From positions 1-35,509 of the IMG/VR virus record IMGVR_UViG_3300035661_000188: a stretch of 35,509 nucleotides of DNA; one strand, written 5' to 3'. Shown here piece by piece: positions 22,486 to 31,663 of the stretch (positions are counted from its first letter, which is position 1; each line of letters opens with the position of its first letter). The DNA is from a virus. The position numbers and the translations under genes are program-made. The notes under the pieces were generated by a model, which did not search any database, was not told where the DNA came from, and saw only the letters and a program-made list of their open reading frames with translations.

Positions 22486-23118
22486 CTAAAAAGAAAGAGT
22501 CCAAGTAATCACTAATGTAGATGTATTATCTTTTTTAATTCCTTGGAATGTTTTAATATTAAATAAACGAGTACCAGCATAAAATCCAGCTTCAGAATAA
22601 TAAATTCCATTAGTACCATCTCCATAATTAGCCACGGTTGGTGGAATAGTTACAACATAAGTTACAGTTTTTGTGTCTGTATTTGCTGTTATTGAAACAC
22701 CCGAAACCACAGCAGTAGTAATTTTTGTTGTACTAGAAGCTACTACACCAGAATTAAATTCTTCTTCACGAGAAACAGCCCTAGTTCCAGTATTATTTCC
22801 AGAACCAGCGAATGTAATAGCATAGCTTGTTCCACCATCAACAGTTTCTTCAGCAAATAGTTTAGTTCTTGTTGAATCAAGTCCAGAAGAAATACTTTTT
22901 GCAACAGCTATATTATTATTAACAACACCTTCTGTTCCAATAACAAATTTATTAATAGGGACTCCTGATGAAACTCCTGCAATTAATTCAGCTATGTTTG
23001 GTCTGGCTGTATCAACAATTAAGTTTTCCTCTTCAAAAGTTTCTAAAAGATTATTTTTATAATCAAAACTTTCTACTTTAAAATACCCTTTAATTGGTTG
23101 TGTGTAAGAATCTTTCAT
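22486..23118 (-). CDS. Baseplate/tail fibre-linking structural protein
   Basis: A 210-residue, beta-rich protein. The N-terminus IKGYFKVESFDYKNNLLETFEEENLIV and the end NGIYYSEAGFYAG, LFNIKTFQGIKK, TLVITWTLSF follow a pattern common in phage tail proteins found between baseplate and fibre genes (E-A-G-x-x-x-x-x-x-L-F ... F ... I-x-K ... L-x-I-x-W). It likely lies at the baseplate edge or connects fibres. It sits between the 422-residue baseplate gene and the first fibre. No exact T4 counterpart can be named. AAAGGA ribosome site. Confidence 0.65.
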   Translation of the reverse strand: MKDSYTQPIKGYFKVESFDYKNNLLETFEEENLIVDTARPNIAELIAGVSSGVPINKFVIGTEGVVNNNIAVAKSISSGLDSTRTKLFAEETVDGGTSYAITFAGSGNNTGTRAVSREEEFNSGVVASSTTKITTAVVSGVSITANTDTKTVTYVVTIPPTVANYGDGTNGIYYSEAGFYAGTRLFNIKTFQGIKKDNTSTLVITWTLSF

Positions 23119-23147
23119 TTTATTTCCTTTGTGTTTTAAGATTTAGT

Positions 23148-24416
23148 TTAAGCAATGGTTTTAATTATCTGGATCGATAAATTTTCTGTTGCGTACTTTC
23201 GTATATTTATATGATCATCTGTTGCAAAATTTCCAGAAGCTATATTATCAATACTGGTAAAATGTGTACCAATACCAACTTTAGGAGTACAAATATGAAA
23301 AGTTGCTGTTTTTTGAGCTTTTTCTGCAATAAGTACATCATCTAATATAATAGCATCTGACAAAATAGTTTTGCCTACTTTTAAACCAGCATAACCAACC
23401 CTAGAAACTTTCTGATAATCTATGTATACATAGTCATACAATTGTCTAGTGATATCATATTTGGTTGCGTACTGCAAATTTTTATCAATATTATTAGAAT
23501 AATCAACTATATAAGCAAGATTTAATTCTGCTACATCACTTATTAATGTGAAGTCAGTAATTAAAACATCTAAGTTATTAAATATTTTTAAAGATTTTTT
23601 ATTGTTCTGATATGTTATTTCTCTAATATAAGAGCCATCTAAAAAATAAACTACAACCCAGCGTTCATTCTCAAGTTTTCCATCTGCTATAATACTAATA
23701 TTACTGATGTTAGATACTGAAACATCTTCTGAAATAATTTTCTTAACTTTATTGTTAGCTAATAAATTAATATTTGAAATATTTGACTTATTGAAATTAA
23801 CTTCACATTTAGTTACATTATAATCTCCAGGTAATTCATAATGATCAGTAAAAGCATCATTATTTGTTATATATCCACCTTGAATATAGTCATAAATAAA
23901 TCCAACAGGATGAGCTAAAGGTTTTACAAATCTGTCATAAGCTTCCCGAGTTAAATTTCCATGAATACCAAAATAAAATAATCCAAGTTCATCTATATAG
24001 AACTCTTGAAATTTTTTCTGAAGAACTCCTTTATTTAAACTTTCGACAAGATTATTTGCATATTCGATAGCAACTTTAGAACCTTTGTTTTCAGAGAATC
24101 TTTTAATATTTGAAATATGCTCAAAAGTAAAGAACTCTTCAATACTAGGAACAATAAATTGTTCTGACTGAAAATCTGGCTGTCCAACTAGATTTAAATG
24201 TTCCATTCTACTTAGAACACTAAAGTATGATGCAGCGTACATTTTAATAAATTGTTGCATCATAACTGCATCAGTGTTTCTAAATGTATTATTCATATTT
24301 ATAGAAATTTTACATTTTTCTTCTAAAACAGAAATAAAAACAGGTATTAATTTTGAATAAAGAGGATTATTTAAAATAGATTCTGGTGTTATTGTTTCAA
24401 AAATTCCATTAAGCAT
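23148..24416 (-). CDS. Baseplate-associated structural protein downstream of gp6-like gene
   Basis: A 422-residue protein that starts inside the end of the gp6-like gene (8-nt overlap), so the two are translated together. Residues about 1-220 are helical and include LVGQPDFQSEQFIVPSIEEFF and LTREAYDRFVKPLAHPVGFIYDY. The rest is beta-rich (NINLLANNKVKKIISEDVSV). Position right after gp6/gpJ corresponds to T4 gp7/gp8 or the P2 tail protein I slot, and GYITNNDAF ... HPVGF-like text is seen in tail proteins that join wedge to fibre. Which of these it replaces cannot be settled by eye. Confidence 0.65.
   Translation of the reverse strand: MLNGIFETITPESILNNPLYSKLIPVFISVLEEKCKISINMNNTFRNTDAVMMQQFIKMYAASYFSVLSRMEHLNLVGQPDFQSEQFIVPSIEEFFTFEHISNIKRFSENKGSKVAIEYANNLVESLNKGVLQKKFQEFYIDELGLFYFGIHGNLTREAYDRFVKPLAHPVGFIYDYIQGGYITNNDAFTDHYELPGDYNVTKCEVNFNKSNISNINLLANNKVKKIISEDVSVSNISNISIIADGKLENERWVVVYFLDGSYIREITYQNNKKSLKIFNNLDVLITDFTLISDVAELNLAYIVDYSNNIDKNLQYATKYDITRQLYDYVYIDYQKVSRVGYAGLKVGKTILSDAIILDDVLIAEKAQKTATFHICTPKVGIGTHFTSIDNIASGNFATDDHINIRKYATENLSIQIIKTIA
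23204..23211 (-). promoter_or_regulatory. Possible late promoter inside 422-residue gene
   Basis: Exact TATAAATA on the minus strand near the end of the gene, 85 nt before the start of the 210-residue gene. Confidence 0.4.
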
Positions 24417-26550
24417 AGAACTCTACCTTGCGCAATCTAGGAATAGTCCCGTGTTGTACTTTAAAGTTAGGAGTATAAAAACTTACTGGTATTTCTACAG
24501 ATGACTCTTGAAGAGATGTTCTGGTTAAAGTTGTTGTTGCAAATTGTCCTGTTGGTAATTCACCATTTGCATCTAATGTGTCATCTATAAAGAAAAGAGT
24601 AATAACAATTTTTCTTCTATAATCATTGAACAATTCATATTTTCCAACAACAGCAGTACCTAATTTAATATCAGCATAAATATAATCAGTGTATCTATAA
24701 TCTGTTGAAGTTTTCCCTGTCCAATCGACTGCCAAAGCACCAGAAACAATATGTGAAGTACCAATTGAAAAAGTCGGATAATCAATATTTGGAAGTCTAT
24801 CTGTTAAAAGATAACCATTTGTTCCTAAAATTCCTTCTTTAGGAAATTCTAAATTTAAAAAGAACGATGCATTTGCTTTACTATAAGTCTTATATGCAGT
24901 TATACTTTCTTTTGAAAGATGCTCATCCAAAACTTGAACAGAATTTTTCATAGAAATAGTAAAACCAGAAGAGTCATTGATGGCTGCTTCAATTCTTTGT
25001 GTAAGTGTTGACATATAAAATTCTGAATTGTACTGCTCTAAAAAATTAGAATTTTGATCTAGGACATTATATAACCCAGAAGCAGTATAAAATAAAGCAT
25101 CTACAATATTAAAAACATCATTATGAACATCCGATTTTGTTTTAAGATTAGAATATTTAAGAATTTGAATTGAAAAATCACAATTTAAACTTACAGGATT
25201 TCTGTGAATAAGTTGTAATGTTGGAATTTTATAATAATCTAAAATTTGGAAAATTCCAGGAAAGTTCAAATCGATATTTGAAATTTCGGCCGGCTCTAAA
25301 AATAGATTTAATGAATTAGTCTGATTATCTAGGTATCTGCTCCAAATTACAGGTGCAGTTAAAACTGTGCTGTCAGTAAAAGTTCTGGTTCTGTTAGATG
25401 GGAATAGAGAAAGCCAAACTTCTCCAGGTCTCAATGGATATTCTTCATCTCCACCCCAAACTTCTGATACTGATATATTTGATTGTCTATTACAGAAAGT
25501 TTCATAATCTAATGATGTTATAACTCTACTTCCAGTATTGTAGAATAATGGAGCTGTTTGTTGAATTTTATTGATAGGCTCTGAATCAGAACCCTGTGCA
25601 ATAATTTTTGGATATTGTTTAGTTAGATCAGGTTCTGATATTGTATTATTGGTTATAGAAAATGCTTTATTAAGATCAACTCCAGAAGGTAATAAAACAG
25701 TATTTCCATAAACAGAATCTTTAAATTCTATCTTTTGTGTAAAATCGATTGCTCCATTAATGCCTTGAGTTACAATAGCATTAATTTTTACAACAGAAGA
25801 TACTGGCAAAACATTACCAATACCAGCATATGAAAAGTATATTTTTGCTGTTTTATAATTAATATCATCCTTTCTTAAAAATTCTTTTTTCATTAAATAA
25901 TCTTTATCTAAAAGGAATAAATCAGATTTTGTCCATTTTTCATCAATAATTTGAGTTCCATTTTTGTTTACATATGAAACAAAAATCTCAATACCATCTT
26001 CTTCTACATTAACAAATGGAATGTTTACTTCTGGGTTTGGCTCAATTGCACCAGTAAGTGTATTTTTTCTTGAACCAATAGTAAAATTTAAAGAGTCATA
26101 TTCTGTATAAGACTTTAGAATTCCTTCAATAACTTCTATATAAACTTTAGAACCAGCAGCTCCAGAAATAATATAATCATCCAATAAGAGGTAATTGTTC
26201 AAAGCATTTTTAATCTGCATATTCTTTTTAATAGTAATAGGAGTTAAAGCAGAAATATCAGCTAACAAAACTAATTCGAGTGTATAACGATAACTTGTTT
26301 GTTTCTGCTCTTCATAACCAAATAATCTGGCTCCTTCAAGAACATTTTCATCCTTTCTTGCAATAGGAAGAAATGATTCATTAATATTTGCCGCTGTATT
26401 TGCATTTAACATAGAAATCATATAACTCATAGAAGTAATTAATTGAGCTAAATTTGATCCCTCATACACAGCATCGTTGCCTAATTGATTAACAAAAGTT
26501 GAATAGATTTCGTCAAAGTTAAATGGAACTGTTGGAATAATATCTGCCAT
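24409..26550 (-). CDS. 6: Baseplate wedge protein, T4 gp6-like (P2 gpJ family)
   Basis: A 713-residue wedge protein that forms the ring clamping the baseplate around the hub. Evidence is the overall domain order: an N-terminal helical start (NFDEIYSTFVNQLGNDAVYEGSNLAQLITSMSYMISMLNANT), the wedge core with RKDENVLEGARLFGYEEQ, the gpJ/gp6 segment SRVITSLDYETFCNRQ, and a C-terminal FPKEGILGTNGYL region. T4 gp6 is about 660 residues. It follows the gp25-like gene as in T4 (25-6), with its own late promoter between. Ribosome site AAGGAC. Confidence 0.85.
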   Translation of the reverse strand: MADIIPTVPFNFDEIYSTFVNQLGNDAVYEGSNLAQLITSMSYMISMLNANTAANINESFLPIARKDENVLEGARLFGYEEQKQTSYRYTLELVLLADISALTPITIKKNMQIKNALNNYLLLDDYIISGAAGSKVYIEVIEGILKSYTEYDSLNFTIGSRKNTLTGAIEPNPEVNIPFVNVEEDGIEIFVSYVNKNGTQIIDEKWTKSDLFLLDKDYLMKKEFLRKDDINYKTAKIYFSYAGIGNVLPVSSVVKINAIVTQGINGAIDFTQKIEFKDSVYGNTVLLPSGVDLNKAFSITNNTISEPDLTKQYPKIIAQGSDSEPINKIQQTAPLFYNTGSRVITSLDYETFCNRQSNISVSEVWGGDEEYPLRPGEVWLSLFPSNRTRTFTDSTVLTAPVIWSRYLDNQTNSLNLFLEPAEISNIDLNFPGIFQILDYYKIPTLQLIHRNPVSLNCDFSIQILKYSNLKTKSDVHNDVFNIVDALFYTASGLYNVLDQNSNFLEQYNSEFYMSTLTQRIEAAINDSSGFTISMKNSVQVLDEHLSKESITAYKTYSKANASFFLNLEFPKEGILGTNGYLLTDRLPNIDYPTFSIGTSHIVSGALAVDWTGKTSTDYRYTDYIYADIKLGTAVVGKYELFNDYRRKIVITLFFIDDTLDANGELPTGQFATTTLTRTSLQESSVEIPVSFYTPNFKVQHGTIPRLRKVEFYA

Positions 26551-26576
26551 TTTTTGTCCTTGTATAATATTAAATC

Positions 26577-26584
26577 TATTTATA
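26577..26584 (-). promoter_or_regulatory. T4-type late promoter for gp6-like gene
   Basis: Exact TATAAATA on the minus strand, 26 nt before the gp6-like ATG at 26550. Confidence 0.83.
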
Positions 26585-26622
26585 AGAATTTTCCATAGGT
26601 ATGGGCAATTAATGAAGGTAAA

Positions 26623-26734
26623 ATTTTAAAGTAAAAATAAAAAACTTTAATATTTAAACTTTAAAATTTTACTTTAAAATCTCCTCTTATATAGAACAAA
26701 GACAAAATTTTAAAGTAAAAATTTTAAAGTAAAA
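26623..26734. repeat. 14-bp AT-rich iterons and inverted repeat between gp25-like and gp6-like genes
   Basis: The 14-mer ATTTTAAAGTAAAA occurs at 26623-26636, 26707-26720 and 26721-26734 (the last two head to tail), and inverted at 26667-26680. The first and inverted copies can form a 14-bp stem with a 30-nt loop. It is the same 14-mer as at 2480-2557, almost 24 kb away. It lies between the stop of one minus-strand gene and the late promoter of the next, so it could act as a terminator-like or regulatory element. Confidence 0.75.
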
Positions 26735-26759
26735 ATTTTAAAATTATTTATTTAATATT

Positions 26760-27440
26760 TTACAGATTCAAAGATATTTTAGCTGTTGAACTTTTTATTT
26801 TTTCAAAAATTCTATAATTATAAGTGATTTCTACAAGCATTTTATTATATTCAGGAACGTCTGTTACATCTATAACAAATTTTAAAACTCTTGGTTCAAA
26901 TTTTAAAATCTCTTCTGAAATTAAACTTTTTAACAAAACCTCAGTTGCAAAATCTAATTGACTAAAAATCACTTGAAAAATTTTAGAACCGTATTCAGGT
27001 TTTCCAGGAACAGACCCATATGGTGTAGAAAAAATATTATGTAACGCATTATTAATAGATATATCATCATACAATTCATCGATCATATATGATTGAGGAG
27101 GAATAACAAATTTTAATAAATCACTAGTTAAATCAATAAATGTTAGTTCATCATTAATAGCTACTAATTTTTCCCCGAAAAATAATTTCCCCTTATCAGG
27201 TAGAGATATTATTTGTATTTTATCTTGTTCATATGATACACCAAAATCCAAATAATTAAATTTAAACTCCTGTGAAACTGTTGTATTACTTGTAAAGTGT
27301 AAATCGAATGTATTTACTACACCATCATATAGATTAGTAGTATTATTAAAATTCTTAAAAGTAAAACTTGTAGAACTAACAATTGTTCCAGAGCCAGGAA
27401 TAATAGGGACGAATAAATCTATATATGTTGGAGTTGCCAT
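26760..27440 (-). CDS. 25: Baseplate wedge protein, T4 gp25-like, with N-terminal extension
   Basis: A 226-residue protein. The C-terminal half (about 118-222) is the GPW/gp25 domain: SINNALHNIFSTPYGSVPGKPEYGSKIFQVIF, then LLKSLISEEILKFEPRVLKFVIDV with the family EPR motif. The N-terminal 115 residues are a beta-rich addition (FDLHFTSNTTVSQEFKFNY, then LPDKGKLFFG); T4 gp25 has only about 130 residues. gp25 links the sheath and wedge to trigger contraction. It is followed by the repeat-rich intergenic region and the gp6-like gene. Confidence 0.83.
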   Translation of the reverse strand: MATPTYIDLFVPIIPGSGTIVSSTSFTFKNFNNTTNLYDGVVNTFDLHFTSNTTVSQEFKFNYLDFGVSYEQDKIQIISLPDKGKLFFGEKLVAINDELTFIDLTSDLLKFVIPPQSYMIDELYDDISINNALHNIFSTPYGSVPGKPEYGSKIFQVIFSQLDFATEVLLKSLISEEILKFEPRVLKFVIDVTDVPEYNKMLVEITYNYRIFEKIKSSTAKISLNL

Positions 27441-27449
27441 TTTGTTTCC

Positions 27450-27731
27450 TTAATTGATTGATAGAGAGCTAGATGATGTTGCAGTATCTCCACAAGATAT
27501 CGGGTCACCACCAAGAATAATTTTTAAACCATTTATAGTAACAGATGATGTACCTGCAATTGGTGGCATTGTGTGTGTTACACCAGAAGAGTTCGTATGA
27601 GAACTATATTTATCTCCTGATAGTGCGAGTTTTGTTCCATTTAAAGTAACAGAAGAAGATGCATGAATTGGAACAGCTGGCCAAGACCCGTGTCCAGTAG
27701 ACATATTTCCATCAATAACTATATTTGCCAT
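27450..27731 (-). CDS. PAAR-type spike tip protein
   Basis: A 93-residue PAAR-repeat protein predicted to sharpen the tip of the central spike. It has the family pattern DGNMSTGHGSWPAVPIHASSSVT, a repeat of the form VTLNG-x-K-x-ALSGD and VTINGLKI-x-LGGDPISCGD, and His14, His23, His45, His53 and Cys80 as candidate metal ligands. The small size is usual. It lies between the 435-residue gene and the gp25-like gene; such a tip is expected close to the gp5-like spike gene (29048-30007). Ribosome site AGGAG. Confidence 0.86.
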   Translation of the reverse strand: MANIVIDGNMSTGHGSWPAVPIHASSSVTLNGTKLALSGDKYSSHTNSSGVTHTMPPIAGTSSVTINGLKIILGGDPISCGDTATSSSSLSIN

Positions 27732-27739
27732 TTTTTCTC

Positions 27740-29047
27740 CTATTTATCTGGAAGTGTTGCTTGAAGTCGTGTAATAGTAATGTTTATTACTTCGTGGTGC
27801 TTTCTTGCATATAAATTTACATATGTATCAGTAATACTTTCATTAGTTATACTATCTGTAAATGTAGCATTGGATTGAAGCACAGACCAATATTTTTTTG
27901 CCAGAACAGCCCAATCCAAGTCAGTGTCATATCCTTTCCATTGGGCATACCCAAATTTTTCTATTGAATTTTGAATATTAGGAATTACAGAGTCACACAA
28001 ATTATTATAAAACTCCAAATTTGTAGAACTTATAAAAGTTCCCAGTTTTTTTGTAATAGATGCAACCGAATTCATCAAAGGAGATGTTTTTTGATTATAA
28101 AGACTAACAGTGGAATCTACTGAGTTCGGGTCAATACAGTAATCGTGATATATTCCAGATACAGCATCAGAAATAGGGTCTGATGCTGTATAAACTGCAA
28201 GAACACTTGTTTGTAAATCATCTAATGTTGTTTTCCACGTAGCTTCATCAGTTCCTAAATTTGCTTTATCTGTCATTACATAAATTTTTCCTGAGAAATC
28301 TTGCATCTTTGCATTAATATCATCACACACAGGAATAATTGCTGTCAATTTAACAATAATTTCATTAACCATTCTTTGTCTTTCTATTTCTCCAATAATA
28401 GCTAACTGTGCCTTTTTATTAATATTTTGATCATCCATTGGAGTTTTAATAACAGCTGCAACAGCTGCAACAGCTGCAGTTTTTAGTGTTGCTGGTATTG
28501 CAGCAATTGCTTGTTTAACAACAGTTGGCATTAATGTTTTGGCTTCTGGAGCTTCTGGAGGTGGAGCGCATAAAGTCTTAACAATAGATTGCAATGCTGG
28601 CATTGGTGGAATTGGTGGAATTGGAGGCAACGATGAAACCAAATGAGTTTTTAATGTTTCTACATCAGTTTGTGCTAAATTAATATTTTTTCTAACATCT
28701 ACCGGCAACATTTTCCAAATATCTTCTTTTGTTGGTACAGAAAGAATAGATGAAAGTGGTGGAGTTTTAAAAGTTGGCAAAAGTTTAGTAACATTAGAGA
28801 TACTAGGTATTGGTGGAATATCATGTTTTATTTGAGCAGTAAGTGCATTAATATCTGGTAAACAAACTTTAATACTTGGTATTGATGGAACACCTGGTAT
28901 TGCTGGTATTTTATTTAAAGGCAGAACAGAACGAATTCCATCTGCATTTAATGGAGGTAATTTTGCATTTATAGTTGCCAATGCTTTTGCTGAGTATTGT
29001 GCGATTTGTTTGTCTAAATCGGCTTTAATTTTGTCTTGATATCCCAT
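27740..29047 (-). CDS. Proline-rich hypothetical baseplate/spike-associated protein
   Basis: A 435-residue protein, not recognised. Residues about 40-180 are unusually rich in Pro and Ile (IPAIPGVPSIPSI, PPIPPIPPMP), with LLP/MLP motifs, and one Ala-rich stretch (KTAAVAAVAAVIKTP). The C-terminal 240 residues look helical. The start codon ATG follows the TAA of the gp5-like gene with no gap, so translation is coupled. The place between spike and PAAR suggests a hub/spike partner or an assembly factor, and no known counterpart was recognised. Confidence 0.55.
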   Translation of the reverse strand: MGYQDKIKADLDKQIAQYSAKALATINAKLPPLNADGIRSVLPLNKIPAIPGVPSIPSIKVCLPDINALTAQIKHDIPPIPSISNVTKLLPTFKTPPLSSILSVPTKEDIWKMLPVDVRKNINLAQTDVETLKTHLVSSLPPIPPIPPMPALQSIVKTLCAPPPEAPEAKTLMPTVVKQAIAAIPATLKTAAVAAVAAVIKTPMDDQNINKKAQLAIIGEIERQRMVNEIIVKLTAIIPVCDDINAKMQDFSGKIYVMTDKANLGTDEATWKTTLDDLQTSVLAVYTASDPISDAVSGIYHDYCIDPNSVDSTVSLYNQKTSPLMNSVASITKKLGTFISSTNLEFYNNLCDSVIPNIQNSIEKFGYAQWKGYDTDLDWAVLAKKYWSVLQSNATFTDSITNESITDTYVNLYARKHHEVINITITRLQATLPDK

Positions 29048-30007
29048 TTAAATCACCATTGTATTTGAAGCAGATTTTAAAGTTATTGCTGCACCAGAAG
29101 TTATATTTACAGCACCCGAAGATTGCAGAGTAGATGCACCTGTAGAAAAAATATTTGATGTACCTGTTGTTTTAATATCAAGAAGTCCAGTAATAACAGA
29201 ATTAACATTTCCAACTACATTTAGTTTTGCGTTTCCATCAACTGATATATTTGTATCAGCGTTAGAAGTTATATTGATATTACTATTTGCTAAAATATTC
29301 AAATCATTATTTGTTTTAATAATAGCAGGACCATTTGAAGTAATATTTATTGATTCTGATGTATTAATTTGTATTGCTCCAGTAACACTCATTGTAAATG
29401 TATTTAAAACAGTTCCGGTAAATTTACCAGCTGTCAACTCTGTTCTATCTTTAACAGAACTTACGTGAATGCCTTCATTATTTAATAGAACTTCATTTCC
29501 ATTAGTGTGACAAATTCTTATTCTTTCATTTCCAGCACTATCATCAATTTCTATAATATGACCGGCTAAAGTTTCAATTACATGATTATCAGGATATCCT
29601 GGAATTGCCAAGTCATTAACATCTGACTGTCCAAGTCTTGAAGCAACTGGCAAGTCATATTCTCCGGCTTGTGTTGGTGTTCCTGAAACTGCGCCTATAA
29701 CAATTGGCTGATTTGGATTATCATTATCTAAAATAACAAGAACCCACGTGCCTGTTCTAGGAATAGATGTTTCACCTATTCCTGTTCCAAATCCAAATGC
29801 CAAAGATTGCATTACTTCTGCCCAAGGCAAAGTTGAAGTAGGAACTAAAGTTTTGTCTTGTGAATGAATTCCAAAAATTCTTACTTGTACTCTTCCATCT
29901 TTTTTAGGAGAATCATTATCTTCTATAATTCCTCTATACATTTTAAATAAATTATTAATACTTTTTAATTCATCTATTGTCGGAGTTGATTTAGCTTCTT
30001 TTTCCAT
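29048..30007 (-). CDS. Baseplate spike protein, gp5-like OB-fold and beta-helix, no lysozyme domain
   Basis: A 319-residue spike protein. Residues about 20-120 are the OB-fold seen in gp5/gpV/VgrG (MYRGIIEDNDSPKKDGRVQVRIFG, then GTGIGETSIPRTGTWVLVILDNDNPNQPIVIGAV). Residues about 125-319 are a repeated TxNIxSxGxAxIxTx pattern that forms the triple beta-helix needle. T4 gp5 has a lysozyme domain between the two, and here none is present. A wall-degrading role appears to be moved to the large protein at 32666. It follows the gp27-like hub gene by 1 nt. Confidence 0.86.
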   Translation of the reverse strand: MEKEAKSTPTIDELKSINNLFKMYRGIIEDNDSPKKDGRVQVRIFGIHSQDKTLVPTSTLPWAEVMQSLAFGFGTGIGETSIPRTGTWVLVILDNDNPNQPIVIGAVSGTPTQAGEYDLPVASRLGQSDVNDLAIPGYPDNHVIETLAGHIIEIDDSAGNERIRICHTNGNEVLLNNEGIHVSSVKDRTELTAGKFTGTVLNTFTMSVTGAIQINTSESINITSNGPAIIKTNNDLNILANSNINITSNADTNISVDGNAKLNVVGNVNSVITGLLDIKTTGTSNIFSTGASTLQSSGAVNITSGAAITLKSASNTMVI

Positions 30008-30008
30008 A

Positions 30009-31175
30009 TTAAACCTTTTTCTTGTCTGTGTTATTTACTCTTCCTACACTAATCTTTTGAATCATTTTTGTACCAGCTATCTTATCGTGAATAGATAAAA
30101 CCAAATAATCTCCGTTTAATATCTCATCTCCAGATTTTAACTCTTCTGTGTGTATTGTAGAACCAATAATCTTTACTCCTCTTCTTTCAAATAGAACATT
30201 ATCAAGGACTCCAGGAACAAATAGTTCTAAAGTTGTATTCTGAATATAATTAAAAAATGTTTCTTTTGAAAGCATATCAACACCACTATTAACTTCATCA
30301 TATGACTGCTGAACACCATTTGTATTTTGAATATAAAGCTCTTTTGATAATGACATATTCATATCATCGTACAAATCGGATAAATTTGATTTATTTTCGA
30401 TTATTTTTTTATTTAAAGGATCATAAACCCACGTGCTTTTTATAGGTACTCTCAAATTGTCATAAGTATTATTAAAATCTGTTGTAACATCTAGTATTTT
30501 ATAAAGATATTTAGGATTTTCAACATCTTGTGAAAAATTCCTTTCTGGCTTTGTTTCTGACGCTGAAGGATATAAAGATTTTATATGTTTAATTTCATAT
30601 GAGTTTTTTTGTTGAAACCAAACAAATCCTTCTTGATTTAGCTGATACTCAATAAAGTCATAAAGACATCTGTCTCCAGGAATTACAAAGTTTTCATATG
30701 TTGTATTTGTTTGAGCAAAGTTTCTTTTAATTTTTGATGTATCATAAGAGCTGTCTATTTTGAAAATACTAAAAATATCTTCAATAATTGCACTTAATTT
30801 AATATTTGAATAACCTTTTGAATAAAAAGTATTTTTTAATATATAAGAAACAGTATCAATTAAATTTATATTTAGGACTCTTATATTTTCATCTGATAAT
30901 TTTGTTGTTTTGATTTGCATAATATGAAATTCTCTTTCAAAATGAACATCCGATAAATCAGTAACTTGTAGTTTTACTTTTTTTTCTTTAAAATCTGTGA
31001 ATAGATTCATTACATTGGCATTATCAACGATCATCATTGTTGCTTGAACTTCAAATTTATTAAAATTCCAATGAATCTCAATATCTTGCATATTTTCATT
31101 TAATACTTCATTATCATCGATAAAAACTTTAACTAATTTTAAATCGGACGAGGCGTCAAATAATCCTTGTTTCAT
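30009..31175 (-). CDS. Baseplate hub protein, T4 gp27/P2 gpD-like
   Basis: A 388-residue hub protein, the trimeric base on which the spike stands. It has the gpD/gp27 pattern: N-terminal beta domain (VKVFIDDNEVLNENMQDIEIHW, KVKLQVTDLSDV), the segment IVKNT-like ILKNTFYSKGYSNIKLSAIIEDIF, the central QTNTTYENFVIPGDRCLYDFIEYQLNQEGFVWFQ typical of tail tube/hub proteins, and a C-terminal barrel. It lies next to the spike gene, as expected for gp27-gp5 partners. The start ATG is preceded by AAGG. Confidence 0.82.
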   Translation of the reverse strand: MKQGLFDASSDLKLVKVFIDDNEVLNENMQDIEIHWNFNKFEVQATMMIVDNANVMNLFTDFKEKKVKLQVTDLSDVHFEREFHIMQIKTTKLSDENIRVLNINLIDTVSYILKNTFYSKGYSNIKLSAIIEDIFSIFKIDSSYDTSKIKRNFAQTNTTYENFVIPGDRCLYDFIEYQLNQEGFVWFQQKNSYEIKHIKSLYPSASETKPERNFSQDVENPKYLYKILDVTTDFNNTYDNLRVPIKSTWVYDPLNKKIIENKSNLSDLYDDMNMSLSKELYIQNTNGVQQSYDEVNSGVDMLSKETFFNYIQNTTLELFVPGVLDNVLFERRGVKIIGSTIHTEELKSGDEILNGDYLVLSIHDKIAGTKMIQKISVGRVNNTDKKKV

Positions 31176-31177
31176 AA

Positions 31178-31654
31178 TTAACCTTTATAACCATATTGTT
31201 TCATTATAACCAAAAATTCGTTAAGTTTAAATGGTTTAATGATTTTTAAGACTCTATTATTGTCATTAGAAGTAGTAATTTGTTCTAACCAAAATTCTGA
31301 AAGTTCTTCTCTTTCTTTTGAAGGAATAACAGATTTATATACATTTGATTCATAACTATTAATAATTTCATCTGAAAAATCTGTCATTAATATGTCACTA
31401 TAAAACATATCAAACAATGGGTCACGATTATTTAACAATACTAATAAGTCCCAGTATTTTGTAGAACCATAAAGATCATATGCAATTGATTCTATCGTTT
31501 GATTTTGAATAATCTGAATGTACGTAATAAAAGTTAAATCACTTGCTTCAGGAATATCGTACACCTTTGTACGTTTATCTCCAGCGAAATATTTAATATT
31601 AATTCCTCCAACTTCTTCTGTTGGAAAAACTAATTGAGAATTTGTCATAAACAT
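31178..31654 (-). CDS. 53: Baseplate wedge protein, T4 gp53-like
   Basis: A 158-residue protein. The central block TIESIAYDLYGSTKYWDLLVLLNNRDPLFDMF is typical of gp53-type wedge proteins (E-x-I-A-Y-x-L-Y-G ... W-x-x-L-x-L-N-N-x-x-D-P) and has the LysM-like flavour of this family. It would fix the wedges together around the hub. It lies between gp48-like and hub genes. Ribosome site AAGGAC, start ATG 31654. Confidence 0.8.
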   Translation of the reverse strand: MFMTNSQLVFPTEEVGGINIKYFAGDKRTKVYDIPEASDLTFITYIQIIQNQTIESIAYDLYGSTKYWDLLVLLNNRDPLFDMFYSDILMTDFSDEIINSYESNVYKSVIPSKEREELSEFWLEQITTSNDNNRVLKIIKPFKLNEFLVIMKQYGYKG

Positions 31655-31663
31655 TTTAAGTCC

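Noticed and set aside
24296-24303. TATAAATA octamer on the minus strand near the start of the 422-residue gene
   Set aside because: It lies within the gene with no start downstream for over 1 kb. Probably chance in AT-rich DNA.
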